64,000 nt of DNA from Theocolax elegans (GCA_026168455.1 CM047428.1:4442443-4506442), one strand, 5' to 3'; positions 1 through 13,441 are shown, numbered from the stretch's first letter. Notes: a model not told the origin generated them from the sequence alone. Program-made: numbers and translations.

Positions 1-58
1 GCAATTTTATAATTGTGCAAGTCTGTCTTCCTTTTACCATTAAAATAGTAATTTTTTC
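1..58. repeat. Single arm of a palindromic MITE (right arm)
   Basis: The first 58 bases match the right arm of the complete palindromic element at 6165-6325 (shared landmarks: GTGCAAGTCTGTCTTCC and TACCATTAAAATAGTAATTTTT). Here the arm joins directly to repeat copy A without its left partner, so either the window edge cuts it or the duplication junction lies in the palindrome. Confidence 0.65.
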
Positions 59-2030
59 TTTCAAATCTCGCGTCGAAACGGAAGTCTTTTCAACTGCGAT
101 CGAGGACGAGCCGTAAAATTTTAATGCACCTCGTACGAATGGATATATCGAATTTTATTTCAACCGTGTATACATATATATACAGAGGTGATTAAACACA
201 TTCGGTTTTTCTACGTTTAGCGTTACGCGTTTGTTGTCCCTCAACGGGATTTTGAATTACCCTTCCGTAAATATAAAATGTATTATTTACAACGAATATG
301 TGAAAAGATAAACACGAAATATACTATAATAACGTCAAAATTAATAAATTGTGAGGTTAAGTGGGGAAACGTGGAACTTACTGCTATCGTGTACATGAAC
401 ACGAGGAAACTCAGGAGAAACGTGATTGCCGTAATAGCGCCGCAATACGGTCCGAGATGGAGTGCGTTTCGAAAATATCTGTCCGTAACCAAGTAATTGT
501 ACACCTGTAACCGTAACAACAAAAATTTCACTATTATTATATTTATATATTACCCGGTTCTACGATTCAACGTATATTTACACATTATCACGCGAAACTT
601 TGCGAATCGAATTAACTATCGTATTCAAAAATTAGTGCGTTCAATTGTAACGTCGATGTCGGAAGTTTTTAACGACGAGGAAAGAAGGTACGCGAAAGTT
701 AACCTAACTATTTTGTTCGATGGTGAATTTAAGAAGAAGAAGAAGAAGAAGAAGAAGGAAAAAAAGGGTAATTTCATAATCTTACCAAAGACTTCCAACC
801 GAAGCTCGATGAGCGATAGTACTTGTGCAGTCGATTGTCGTCCATACTTTCTTTTTTGATATTTTCCTTTTTTTTTTCTCCGCTTCTATTTCTGTAATAC
901 CGGATAATTTATCGTCGTCGTGCAGTCACGTTAATTTCGAAGTAACCGAGCGTACAACTTGACAGCCAGGAGAGAAAAAGAGAATGAGGAAAAAAAAATT
1001 GGAAAAGGAAAGAGAGATAACGATATACAAATGAAGTATGCGTACGATGGTATGTATATATATGTATACGAAAAGAAAACAGATCGATATATATGTATAT
1101 ATATTTAGATGGATCGAGAGAGAGAAAAAAAAACACCGGATCGAGGAAAGAGTTAAAAGCGAGGCTGATTGATGGATTGATCGATTGGCCGAATCTGTTT
1201 ATTTTCCTCAATGCTTAAGTATATACAATTGTACGGTAATTTATGTTCCCATTAATAAATGAAACTTTGATACTTGATATATATGTATACGTGTATATAT
1301 GCACACTCGGTGTTCTTCGTTATTTTCATTTTTATTATCGTATACAAGTAGAAGACTAATACTTTAACAAATATTTCATTTATGTGATATTCATAATGAG
1401 TTCAGTCGTCACGAGAATAAATAATCTTGTCGGTACACAATTAATTAGTAATTAATTATTATATACCGTTTCAATCTCTAAATTGTATAATTTTCATTAG
1501 AATATTACCATACGATAGATATAACGTATAAAAAGAAAGCTATTCTTTTTTCTAGAAAATGCTGTGCTATTAGTAATATCAAAAATCATTAATCGAGCTT
1601 TTAACCACACACTTTTCAAAATTAATTGCCACACAGATGTGTACATATATATGTGCTATAGAATTAGAACAATATTTCGTTGGAAAATTTTTTTAAAAGG
1701 CAATTATATACGAGGTAATTAAATTATTTATTTTAAAAGGATTGATAGAAAAAATGAAACGTTATAATAAGTAAATAGTACTTTAATGAGATAAGATTAA
1801 TTTAAAAATTAATTATATACCGTTCAATTAATGATGTTTTATTTTGGATTGTATGTATATGTATATATCGTTACATTCGACCAAACGTTTTTATAAACAA
1901 TTTAAAGTATGTGGAAGTTAATTTTAAAAATTGATCAAATTGCATTTAAATCGTTGTGATTTTAAATGTTTATATACAGTTACTCGGAGAATTTTAGGAT
2001 TAATTTCGAGATATATGCAGATAATTCATA
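59..2030. repeat. Segmental repeat copy A (gene-free)
   Basis: First of three nearly identical copies of one segment; copies B and C follow at 2190-4566 and 4567-6240. Landmarks shared with copy B include CTTTCAAATCTCGCGTCGAA, a GAA trinucleotide run near 731-760 and the purine-rich stretch near 970-1160. I see no coding exon: the longest frames are low complexity, and identical frames recur in each copy simply because the DNA is repeated. Copies differ mainly by one- or two-base indels in A, T or AT runs. Confidence 0.8.
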
Positions 2031-2189
2031 TATATATATATATATATATATGGATGTTTATATACACCACGAGTGGTTTACTGCGTATGGAGTGGCTTGG
2101 ATATGCTTCGCTCCTCGTTTTCGGTTTAATGAATATATACCGCCGCGTGTTTCTGCATTTTCTCTCTCGTCATTCCCTGTTCCGTTTTT

Positions 2190-4566
2190 TTTTTCTTTCA
2201 AATCTCGCGTCGAAACGGAAGTCTTTTCAACTGCGATCGAGGACGAGCCGTAAAATTTTAATGCACCTCGTACAAATGGATATATCGAATTTTATTTCAA
2301 CCGTGTATACATATATACAGAGGTGCAGATTAAACACATTCGGTTTTTCTACGTTTAGCGTTACGCGTTTGTTGTCCCTCAACGGGATTTTGAATTACCC
2401 TTCCGTAAATATAAAATGTACTATTTACAACGAATATGTGAAAAGATAAACACGAAATATACTATAATAACGTCAAAATTAATAAATTGTGAGGTTAAGT
2501 GGGGAAACGTGGAACTTACTGCTATCGTGTACATGAACACGAGGAAACTCAGGAGAAACGTGATTGCCGTAATAGCGCCGCAATAAGGTCCGAGATGGAG
2601 TGCGTTTCGAAAATATCTGTCCGTAACCAAGTAATTGTACACCTGTAACCGTAACAACAAAAATTTCACTATTATTATATTTATATATTACCCGGTTCTA
2701 CGATTCAACGTATATTTACACATTATCACGCGAAACTTTGCGAATCGAATTAACTATCGTATTCAAAAATTAGTGCGTTCAATTGTAACGTCGATGTCGG
2801 AAGTTTTTAACGACGAGGAAAGAAGGTACGCGAAAGTTAACCTAACTATTTTGTTCGATGGTGAATTTAAGAAGAAGAAAAAGAAGAAGAAGAAGGAAAA
2901 AAAGGGTAATTTCATAATCTTACCAAAGACTTCCAACCGAAGCTCGATGAGCGATAGTACTTGTGCAGTCGATTGTCGTCCATACTTTCTTTTTTGATAT
3001 TTTCCTTTTTTTTTTCTCCGCTTCTATTTCTGTAATACCGGATAATTTATCGTCGTCGTGCAGTCACGTTAATTTCGAAGTAACCGAGCGTACAACTTGA
3101 CAGCCAGGAGAGAAAAAGAGAATGAGGAAAAAAAAAATTGGAAAAGGAAAGAGAGATAACGATATACAAATGAAGTATGCGTACGATGGTATGTATATAT
3201 ATATGTATATACGAAAAGAAAACAGATCGATATATATGTATATATATTTAGATGGATCGAGAGAGAGAAAAAAAAACACCGGATCGAGGAAAGAGTTAAA
3301 AGCGAGGCTGATTGATGGATTGATCGATTGGCCGAATCTGTTTATTTTCCTCAATGCTTAAGTATATATACAATTGTACGGTAATTTATGTTCCCATTAA
3401 TAAATGAAACTTTGATACTTGATATATATGTATACGTGTATATATGCACACTCGGTGTTCTTCGTTATTTTCATTTTTATTATCGTACAAGTAGAAGACT
3501 AATACTTTAACAAATATTTCATTTATGTGATATTCATAATGAGTTCAGTCGTCACGAGAATAAATAATCTTGTCGGTACACAATTAATTAGTAATTAATT
3601 ATTATATACCGTTTCAATCTCTAAATTGTATAATTTTCATTAGAATATTACCATACGATAGATATAACGTATAAAAAGAAAGCTATTCTTTTTTCTAGAA
3701 AATGCTGTGCTATTAGTAATATCAAAAATCATTATCGAGCTTTTAACCACACACTTTTCAAAATTAATTGCCACATAGATGTGTACATATATATGTGCTA
3801 TAGAATTAGAACAATATTTCGTTGGAAAATTTTTTTAAAAGGCAATTATATACGAGGTAATTAAATTATTTATTTTAAAAGGATTGATAGAAAAAATGAA
3901 ACGTTATAATAAGTAAATAGTACTTTAATGAGATAAGATTAATTTAAAAATTAATTATATACCGTTCAATTAATGATGTTTTATTTTGGATTGTATGTAT
4001 ATGTATATATCGTTACATTCGACCAAACGTTTTTATAAACAATTTAAAGTATGTGGAAGTTAATTTTAAAATTGATCAAATTGCATTTAAATCGTTGTGA
4101 TTTTAAAATGTTTATATACAGTACTACTCGGAGAATTTTAGGATTAATTTCGAGAATATGCAATATTCATATATATATATACATACAATCGAATTGATAT
4201 TCCAACTAGAAATTATGATAAAACGACGATTGAACGTGTAGACACGTTTGGGCTTTTTTTTAATAAAAAAAGTGATGACCGAATATTGTGAAGCCAAGTA
4301 ATACGGTTCTGTGATTGGTTAATGCGTCCAAAATCAGAAGGTTAGGTTTGATTGGTTGTACGACATAAGCGCGGGAAAAGTGACGTTTAATTACGTACGA
4401 CAATCGTCACGATAAAAATAAATACAATTATGAAAATTATATAGGTTTAAAATAAAGTACTAATTAAATAATTACATTCAAAAAATTTTTTAGTAAATAT
4501 TTTTTAGTAAAAATTACTATTTTAATGGTAAGGAGGACAGACTTACACAATCATAAAAACTGCTAT
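2190..4566. repeat. Segmental repeat copy B (gene-free)
   Basis: Second copy of the segment at 59-2030, plus about 400 extra bases at its right end (4170-4566) that recur in copy C but not A. It ends in the left arm of the palindromic MITE (around 4498-4564), after which copy C starts abruptly inside the unit. The 2031-2189 spacer is AT-microsatellite followed by about 130 unique bases. No gene seen. Confidence 0.8.
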
Positions 4567-6240
4567 TCATAATCTTACCAAAGACTTCCAACCGAAGCTC
4601 GATGAGCGATAGTACTTGTGCAGTCGATTGTCGTCCATACTTTCTTTTTTGATATTTTCCTTTTTTTTTCTCCGCTTCTATTTCTGTAATACCGGATAAT
4701 TTATCGTCGTCGTGCAGTCACGTTAATTTCGAAGTAACCGAGCGTACAACTTGACAGCCAGGAGAGAAAAAGAGAATGAGGAAAAAAAAATTGGAAAAGG
4801 AAAGAGAGATAACGATATACAAATGAAGTATGCGTACGATGGTATGTATATATATGTATATACGAAAAGAAAACAGATCGATATATATGTATATATATTT
4901 AGATGGATCGAGAGAGAGAAAAAAAAACACCGGATCGAGGAAAGAGTAAAAGCGAGGCTGATTGATGGATTGATCGATTGGCCGAATCTGTTTATTTTCC
5001 TCAATGCTTAAGTATATATACAATTGTACGGTAATTTATGTTCCCATTAATAAATGAAACTTTGATACTTGATATATATGTATACGTGTATATATGCACA
5101 CTCGGTGTTCTTCGTTATTTTCATTTTTATTATCGTATACAAGTAGAAGACTAATACTTTAACAAATATTTCATTTATGTGATATTCATAATGAGTTCAG
5201 TCGTCACGAGAATAAATAATCTTGTCGGTACACAATTAATTAGTAATTAATTATTATATACCGTTTCAATCTCTAAATTGTATAATTTTCATTAGAATAT
5301 TACCATACGATAGATATAACATATAAAAAGAAAGCTATTCTTTTTTCTAGAAAATGCTGTGCTATTAGTAATATCAAAAATCATTAATCGAGCTTTTAAC
5401 CACACACTTTTCAAAATTAATTGCCACACAGATGTGTACATATATATGTGCTATAGAATTAGAACAATATTTCGTTGGAAAATTTTTTTAAAAGGCAATT
5501 ATATACGAGGTGATTAAATTATTTATTTTAAAAGGATTGATAGATAAAAATGAAACGTTATAATAAGTAAATAGTACTTTAATGAGATAAGATTAATTTA
5601 AAAATTAATTATATACCGTTCAATTAATGATGTTTTATTTTGGATTGTATGTATATGTATATATCGTTACATTCGACCAAACGTTTTTATAAACAATTTA
5701 AAGTATGTGGAAGTTAATTTTAAAAATTGATCAAATTGCATTTAAATCGTTGTGATTTTAAATGTTTATATACAGTAACTACTCGGAGAATTTTAGGATT
5801 AATTTCGAGATATATGCAGATAATTCATATATATATATACATATCAATCGAATTGATATTCCAACTAGAAATTATGATAAAACGACGATTGAACGTGTAG
5901 ACACGTTTGGGCTTTTTTTTTAATAAAAAAAGTGATGACCGAATATTGTGAAGCCAAGTAATACGGTTCTGTGATTGGTTAATGCGTCCAAAATCAGAAG
6001 GTTAGGTTTGATTGGTTGTACGACATAAGCGCGGGAAAAGTGACGTTTAATTACGTACGACAATCGTCACGATAAAAATAAATACAATTATGAAAATTAT
6101 ATAGGTTTAAAATAAAGTACTAATTAAATAATTACATTCAAAAAAATTTTTTAGTAAATATTTTTTTAGTAAAAATTACTATTTTAATGGTAAAAGGAGG
6201 ACAGACTTACACAATCATAAAAACTGCTATTAATAATGTT
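4567..6240. repeat. Segmental repeat copy C (5'-truncated, gene-free)
   Basis: Third copy, starting at the point that corresponds to about 2911 in copy B (CATAATCTTACCAAAGAC). It runs through the same right-hand 400 bases and ends in the intact palindromic MITE at 6165-6325. No coding exon was recognised. Confidence 0.8.
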
Positions 6241-6325
6241 AAAAATTGTCATTATTAATAGCAATTTTTATAATTGTGCAAGTCTGTCTTCCTTTTACCA
6301 TTAAAATAGTAATTTTTACTAGCAA
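6165..6325. mobile_element. Short palindromic MITE
   Basis: A near-perfect inverted repeat: the left arm reads AGTAAAAATTACTATTTTAA, followed by TGGTAAAAGGAGGACAGACT. The right arm reads the reverse complement and ends ATTAAAATAGTAATTTTTACT. The centre is near 6240. Half-copies sit at 1-58 and about 4498-4564. It shares the GACAGACT..ACACAATC core with the element at 8199-8456. No coding capacity. Confidence 0.7.
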
Positions 6326-7135
6326 ATTTTTCTCAGTGTGCTGTTTTAATTAAATAACATTTATAACAAATATTCTTTACTTAACCTATAAATATTTTAA
6401 CTTCAGACAGATAAGTGAAAACGCGGCTGGTTACCTCCATACACATATAGTTTAATTTAAAAAAGCACCAATTGTGCGCTTGTTAAAGATACTTACGCCA
6501 ATAAAAAGGCGTTCGAGTAAAATCTCGCAGATAAAGAATGGCAAAAATTTTTCGAAAAAACACCAGTTGATCGATCATCGAGCTAAGTAATTGTAAAGGC
6601 ATTCTTTTTAGATCGAGAACCGCAGAAAAAAGAACGCGACGTTCTTCGTGCGGGATAAATAATTCGGACGACACAATTTCGTTGTCCAGGCGCGTTATGT
6701 ACGCCCTCGTGGGTTTCTTATACGGTCGAGCCGCACCTCATTACGAATTGATAGACGGATCAACCCTCACAACGATAAGATATAGTCGTGTACATATATA
6801 TATATATATATATATATGCGCCACCCGGAAAAACGTACCTCACACAGATTCGTCGTAGAGATACTCGTGTGTGACCTTAATAAAGTGCCATTTGTTCGGT
6901 CTGTTACATATACGCGGCATAGTTTCCTACCCCTTTTTTTTTTACATTTAAACTTTTTATTTTCCTCGGTCGGCTAATTTTAACCGCTATATACGTGTTG
7001 TCATTTACGATTTAATTAAAATTTTCAATGTTATTGTATTTAATTATATATATATATACAATATATATATTTTAAACGAGACGTTTTGGGGTTATTAAAT
7101 ATTATCGTTAATGAATAAATGCCTCTTTATATATA
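6326..7135. other. Intergenic, no gene recognised
   Basis: About 0.8 kb with somewhat higher GC and CpG at 6660-6910, an (AT)n run near 6795-6818 and an AATAAA-like hexamer near 6880. The antisense frame at 6483-6674 (63 codons) has no recognisable motif. I cannot assign a gene; an untranslated exon of a gene to the left is possible but unsupported. Confidence 0.4.
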
Positions 7136-8136
7136 TGGGATATTCACACGGAAGTGGTCCGATCAAAATTTTAAAATGCTCCAAATTTTGGGTACACAAT
7201 TGCAAATGTTTTTCAGAATACAGAAAAAAATTTTTAGGTACTGGAATCTATTTAGCTCAAAAGTTATTCTAACCTCATAAAGTGGATTTTTCCAAGTTTT
7301 TTTCAACACCAGCTGGGTTTACCACTATTTAACTCAAAATCTATCAACTTTTACTATAGAACATTATATGTAACATTCGTTGCTAATTGTGTCTGGAATT
7401 TATTCTTCTAGGTTAGAATTTATAATTTCAAGGTGAATGTTATATAAACTACATGTCAATATTCAACTTGATAAAAGTGCAAATGTGCCACATTTGATTT
7501 TTTTATCCAAAAGTCTAAAAGAAAGCTTGGAGCAATACCTTTCAAATTGTCTGTAGCATTTTTATGGCCTTTAATTCTGTAAAAAGTAATGATAATTAAA
7601 AGAAAGAGAAAAAATTCACAAAAATTAACATGGTAGGTAATTCCCATTTAAATTTTTTAAAAAATTTCGTGTTTTTTTAAATTGTCATAACTTTTTACAG
7701 AATTAGAGGCCATAAAAATGCTACAGACCATTTGAAAGGTATTGCTCCAAGCTTTCTTTTAGACTTTTGGATAAAAAAATCAATTGTGGCGAAGTTAGAT
7801 TTTTTTCAAGTTGAACATTAACATGTAGTTTATCTAACATTTACCTTGAAATTAGAAATTCTAACCCAGAAGGATAAATTCTAGACATAATTAGCAACGA
7901 ATGTTACATATAATGTTGTATAGTAAAAGTTGATAGATTTTGAGTTAAATAGCGATGAACCCAGCTGGTGTTGAAAAAAACTGGAAAAAGTTCACTTTTT
8001 GAGGTTAGAATAACTTTTGAACTAATAAATTCCGGTACCTAAAAATTTTTTTCTGTATTCTGAAAAACATTTGCAATGTGTACTCAAAATTTGGCGCATT
8101 TTAAAATTTTGATCGGACCACTTCACGTGGAATACC

Positions 8137-8139
<3 letters not shown>
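7136..8139. mobile_element. Foldback element, ~1 kb palindrome (family FB1)
   Basis: Two arms of about 480 bp in opposite orientation. The left arm begins near TGGGATATTCACACGGAAGT and GGTCCGATCAAAATTTTAAA; the right ends in the complementary GGACCACTTCACGTGGAATA. It sits between AT-rich runs. The same family occurs at 18725-19729, in truncated form at 21184-22129, and at 59575-60572. No transposase frame is present, so it is non-autonomous. Confidence 0.8.
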
Positions 8140-8178
<39 letters not shown>

Positions 8179-8198
8179 ACCTATGTATTTGTAGATAT

Positions 8199-8456
8199 AC
8201 ACGGAGAACAAAGTTGAAGTAAAAATTACAATGTTGTCTAGTAATGCGGAGACAGACTGACACAATCCAAAAATTTACCATAGTGTATAATAAAATTTAC
8301 TGAACTTGTAGTAAATATTACCAGAATTGTAGTAAAAATTAATAACTCTCTAGTAAATGTTATATTATACATTATGGTAAATTTTTGGATTGTGTCAGTC
8401 TGTCTCCGCATTACTAGACAACATTGTAATTTTTACTTCAACTTTTTTTTCCGTGT
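8199..8456. mobile_element. TIR MITE, ~258 bp
   Basis: Inverted repeats of about 90 bp: the left end reads ACACGGAGAACAAAGTTGAA and the right end is its near complement, ending ACTTTTTTTTCCGTGT. The core GCGGAGACAGACTGACACAA is inverted at GTCAGTCTGTCTCCGC. It is related to 6165-6325 and, by its AAAGTTG.AGT.AAAATTACAAT end, to 37935-39106. Non-coding. Confidence 0.75.
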
Positions 8457-8540
8457 ACATAACGAACGGTTCGTCTATGAATTGTTGAACAACAGCTTAA
8501 TGAGTCTAAATTTTCAGAATATTCCGGTAAGTAAATACAT

Positions 8541-9969
8541 ATCTGTGGCTTCCCGGAATAACCAGTTAAGTCCATTTTTTTGAAAATTGAGTTAGAGTCA
8601 GTTTCGGGTAGCTATAGTATCTATCTATCATTTAGACCAGGTCCGAAGTTCCGAATTTGTGTACAGGCGACGTTATAACCCGCGTAAAAATCGGAACTAT
8701 TGCCGACATGTTGCAAATAAATTGGCCCAGTCTATTTCTAATATATTGCAAACATTTCGCACACATAATTGCAAATATGTTGGCAATATAACGCTAAAAA
8801 GCATCTTGCGCTATGTCGCCAATATATTGGCAACAGTTACTAAATTTTTTTAAGAAAAGTAGTAAAAATGATTATTTTAAATGTTTCCATTATTTTAATT
8901 ATACTTGTTCATAACAACATATTTCTTTTTTATTTTAATTATTTTAAAATTAGTAAGAAAGCTTTTTACAATATACCGATTGCTTAACCAGTTAAGTCCA
9001 CGCGCGATAAATTAGTTCCCGGAATAACCAGTTAAGTCCACCGAATTCCCTTAATAATTAGCTTTTACTTGTAATACTTTGTTTATTCGAGTAATGTTTA
9101 ATAAATAATTCAATTTTTATTGGAATTCATAACTTTTTAACTCATAAATAACATTTTGAAACGAAATTCATTGAATGTATTGAGGTTTGAATAAAAAATT
9201 TTTTAAAATTAGTCCTTTTTTATTAAACTTTTTTTTACAATAGTTATTACTATTATTACAGTTGTTTGTTTTAATTATAAATAAATAGTTTATTTTCTTT
9301 ACTTTAACAAGTGAGTCAGAGTAAAAAAAAACTATCACAGATTTAAAATATTATTTACCTAATAATAACTAAAATTATGTTTTTCAGTTTAGCACAAAGA
9401 CCTGTACTCTTACGAATCTTTGGTTAATCTTTGATCAGTTATAATTTATACATTTAATAATATGTGTATATATCACTCAATTTTCTCTTTCGATTTCTAG
9501 TAGTTAACCCTCTACTGCTACCAGCTTGCTGATAATTTTTTTTTTCACAGTACGTTTTGTGTTGATACCACTACAATACTACAATCGTTATGGTTTCAAT
9601 GTGTGTATGCCCGTCCAATTCTGATTTTTAACTTTTCTTCTTTATTTTGTAAGCATTGATAGTTGAAATAATGACTCGATCGGCACTTAAATAAAGAAAA
9701 ACGAATAGTTACCGCGAAAGCAGTTAAGTCCAAGTTACCGGATCATAACCAGTTAACTCAGACGTTTTCGTACATTAGCGGCGCAATACACAACGGCGCA
9801 TGGTCTTATGCACGTCAAAATCTAAGTTTTGTATGTACTATTCATATTGTACAATATCAAGGCTCGTCTCGATCTCTCCGATTTTGCGATTAAGTTTGAA
9901 CTTTCAAACGTTAATATCTCGAAAACATCAAAAGTGGACTTAACTGGTTATTCCGAGAAGCCACAGATA
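8541..9969. mobile_element. Non-autonomous TIR element with internal end-motif repeats
   Basis: About 1.43 kb bounded by inverted ends of roughly 39 bp: left ATCTGTGGCTTCCCGGAATA, right complementary TATTCCGAGAAGCCACAGAT. The motif AACCAGTTAAGTCCA of the ends recurs inside at about 8990, 9025, 9718 and 9740, a subterminal-repeat arrangement typical of DNA transposons. The frames inside (for example 8659-8853) have no transposase motif. The target duplication is unclear because the flanks are AT-rich. Confidence 0.7.
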
Positions 9970-10986
9970 TATATGTATATATACAGTATTTTGAAGTGAA
10001 AAAGTAGTAAAATCTAGTAAATGACTAAGTGACGGAGATGTAAGTTTAACGTCTTTAACGGATGCCTTATTGACAATTCTATATAAAGATATTCATTTCG
10101 CACAAGTTTGTCTCGGTCGCCCCCAGACGTCTTTCTTCTCTCCTTCGATGAAAGTCGAGCGGAAACGAGGGAGATTACTTATTCAAGCTGTTTCAGACTC
10201 GCCGTTGCGACCGTCTACTATACGTATACACGTCTCTATCTATACATACCCCCTCCCCCACACACATATGGATGTAATATACAGCTTTGCAATTTATAAA
10301 TATACGGATTTATTAATTATTCAGGGAGGACAAAAAACCCGAGAGTTCAAATAAGACATACGTCGGTGAAACTTCCGATCGGAAGCCGATTGATTAAGTA
10401 AAAGGGGATCCACGTGTATAACCTTTTCTTTTTTTTTTTCGTTAATACGCGTGAGAGAGAGAGCCAGGGGTGGGGGGTAAAAAGGGGTGGAGAAAAAAAA
10501 TTTACACCGGAAGCACCGAAACGAAATAAAGTCGCGCTCGATGTGAAATGAAGTGCACGCGCGAGCGATACGTATTTAACGAGCGCACCGTGGCCGGATG
10601 CAGGGACAAAAATACGTGTGTACTGTCGATTAAAAGTTTACGGACGGCTAACCGAGGAAAAGGCGATGGGGTGTAAACGCTTCGATGATAAAAACCGTCC
10701 TGATCATTCTTAAGAATTTATGACGAGTTTCCACTCTCTTTCTTTTTTTCTTCTTTTTCATATGTATATATATGTGTGTATTATATATACGTTATTTCTC
10801 CAATGCACACGAGAACTTGCACAATTTCTATATTTCTTTTTGTTTTTTTTATTACATCTGCACACCTCCACGCGTTTGGATAAATGTCTGTTAAATTTGC
10901 GTTCTTATAATGTCGAATTAAATACATCACGTATTTACTATTTCGAAAGATTAAAAACAATGTGTTTATATCGAAATTATCGAGAT

Positions 10987-11032
<46 letters not shown>

Positions 11033-13282
11033 ATGTGTAAATGAATTACCTTTTGTTAGTACGTAATTCCAGAAAGTTTGATCTCTGCGCGAAGTTTTCT
11101 TTAAAGGAGGTCAGTGAGTATAATTCCGATAATATATTCACGTGGTAAAATTATTGTACATACGTATTGCGGATCTTAAATAATCACTACACTGGTATAA
11201 GAATTGTATATCAAAGAAAAATGGGCTGTATAGCCATTATAACTCGGCATGTAAAATGATTCGTTTCTAGTAGGAGGTGAAATGCTTTTTTTTCACATTA
11301 TCGCCTATTTAACGGAGTGTCCGCAACCTTCAAATATTTAAAGTAAAATTATTGTTGGCCTCTAAAGTTATGATTGGTCAAATTCGATCGGTTTCTTAAT
11401 TCCAGATATGATTGGGCAATTGTTTACTTTCTACGAATCACCGTTCAAAATATATATCGAGATTAACGAATTTTTCTTAAAATCGAGCCGAATCTATCTT
11501 ACAAGCTTTTTTATGAATGCTAGAACGAGTCAGGCAATCTATTTCAGACTAAAAATGTATAATGTGTATATATGTCAGGGTATAATCACGAAATATATTT
11601 GAAGAAAAATAAGAACATTATATGTTGTCAAGAATTTTAATTAATTTATTAATATAAGACACGCTAGACACAATTAATTATATCCTTAATTGTTTCGTAT
11701 ACGAAAATTATTACCATGAAAAACTAACAACGTTGAGTACCATTGATGTATACAAAATTAATTATAATTCATATATTCATTGCGTATCATTTATTTATTT
11801 CAAATAATATTTATTCGATCTGACACAATATCGCGTGTTTAATATATTTTCAATTTACACAATAATAATAACAATTTTTATTTTTAAAATTAATTTCTTT
11901 GGGACGTGGTGGTGTACATTTTTTAAAAAATTATATCTTGATTAAAAAAAAAAAGGTTTGCAATGTCAATACTGATTACACCGTTTATAATTTAATTAAT
12001 CATTATTAAATTTAAATTATTATTCTCGGGTAGCTGAAGAGATTAATGAGCACGTACCATTTGAGTAGATGAAAAATCCAAGGAAATGAAAATTATTAGA
12101 TGCGATAAGACGAGGGAATAAAACTTAATGTACGAAGAGGCTTTGTTAGCTAACTATATCCTCTTTCTTACACGACGATGTAATGATTATTTTGTAACAT
12201 ATATTTTTTTATTAATTTTTATGAAGGAAATCTATACGTATCTGTATATGTTACATACGAGAATAATAATAAGAAACTTTTTCATTTACTTACTGCAATG
12301 TATACCTTTATATAATTGCATTATATCTTTTTTTTACAATCAAAAAGTGCAATCGCGTATAAATAAATATTTTAATCTATACATGTAAAAATAAGGAAAG
12401 AAAATAATACACGTGCACTTGAATAAAGGAAAGAAACTTGTTTAAGTATTTTGCTGTTAACGCTTACAACGAAAGGAAATATTAATTTTTTGCTCCTTTA
12501 TTTTCAACGGCAGGATAAATGAAATCTGTAGCCAAGTTATTGCAGAATCCGAAGTACCCTCCTGATTTAGTTCGCGGAAGATTTAAGTGTTTTTACATTG
12601 ATTGCCTGTGAAATAAGACAAAGTTGAACTCTCGGGTTAACGAAATCAGGTATCGGTGAGTGATTTTTTGTTTATTTTTTTGTAAAACAGTTATATTTAA
12701 TGAATCGATAAATCGTTTGTATAATAAATCGATAAATTGATCGGTCTATTTAAAGTAGTGATATATGTACTCGTATAAATGAGATTGTTTTAAATATATA
12801 AATAACAAAAGTAAAATAATGCAATAAATTTACATTATTAAATAACGGAATCATAACGTTATTATATTGATTAATATATATGCCAGGAATATCGAGTAAT
12901 AATTATTTTATACAATTTCTTTTAAACAATACAAAAATTATATTAAGTATATTGGTGCATATATTTACCGAAAGAATATATGAAAAATAGCAAATTGAAC
13001 GTAGCGTATACAGATACTATAAATACGTGGGCAATCGACAAGTTGAACGACGACGAAAACAAAACATATACACCAAATATCCAAAATTAAGAGGATCAGT
13101 CGCAGTTTCTTTTTCGCGTGCATTAAAAAAATTTTACGGTTAGAAAAAATCTTAAATTTTCGTAGCATCGAGATGTCGGTTAACTAGTATAAAATAAAAT
13201 AAATTAATTAAAAAAAGAAAAGGGAAAAGAAATATAATATTTGGTTATACTTGTGAGAAAAGAGTGAGCAGTCGAAAGCACA
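9970..13282. other. Upstream region of arginine kinase, no coding exon recognised
   Basis: About 3.3 kb without a supported coding region. 10070-10720 has raised GC and CpG content and could hold a promoter and non-coding first exon. 10988-11026 is an (AT)n microsatellite; 11040-13260 is AT-rich with only low-complexity frames. The frames at 10070-10354, 10720-11040 and 12128-12388 are rich in Ile/Tyr/Phe/Leu and resemble no family. Confidence 0.4.
10079..10088 (+). promoter_or_regulatory. Possible TATA box
   Basis: CTATATAAAG lies at the left edge of the GC/CpG-raised stretch, 3.2 kb upstream of the arginine kinase start codon. No strong initiator was seen 25-35 bases downstream, and in DNA this AT-rich such a match can occur by chance. 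Confidence 0.2.
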
Positions 13283-13441
13283 ATGTGTGATAAAAGTAAA
13301 TGTTGCTGTAAGAAGAAGTCGAGTCAGGCAGATCCCTCGGTAGTTCGAAAACTCGAGATCGAATACTGCAAATTCTCCAATACACCGAGCAAATCGTTAT
13401 TAAAGAAACATCTCACCCGCGAAGTCTTCGATAAACTTAAG
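13283..13441 (+). CDS. Arginine kinase exon 1
   Basis: 53 codons from the ATG (context CACAATGTG) to AAG followed by donor GTACGTAAG, phase 0. It encodes a Cys/Lys-rich leader [14 protein letters not shown] and then the start of the N-terminal all-alpha domain ([17 protein letters not shown]), which matches the family well. The leader replaces the short acidic N-terminus of typical insect arginine kinases. An alternative upstream first exon cannot be excluded. Confidence 0.88.

Noticed and set aside
497..859. 120-codon frame, repeated at 2635-2997
   Set aside because: It recurs only because the DNA segment is duplicated; the sequence is low complexity with a poly-Lys run from GAA repeats and no recognisable domain.
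1931..2449. 172-codon frame
   Set aside because: Crosses an (AT)n run (Tyr-Ile repeat) and a repeat junction, and looks like no protein family.
10070..10354. Alternative first coding exon of arginine kinase
   Set aside because: No similarity to the family N-terminus and no convincing donor in phase; kept only as possible promoter region.
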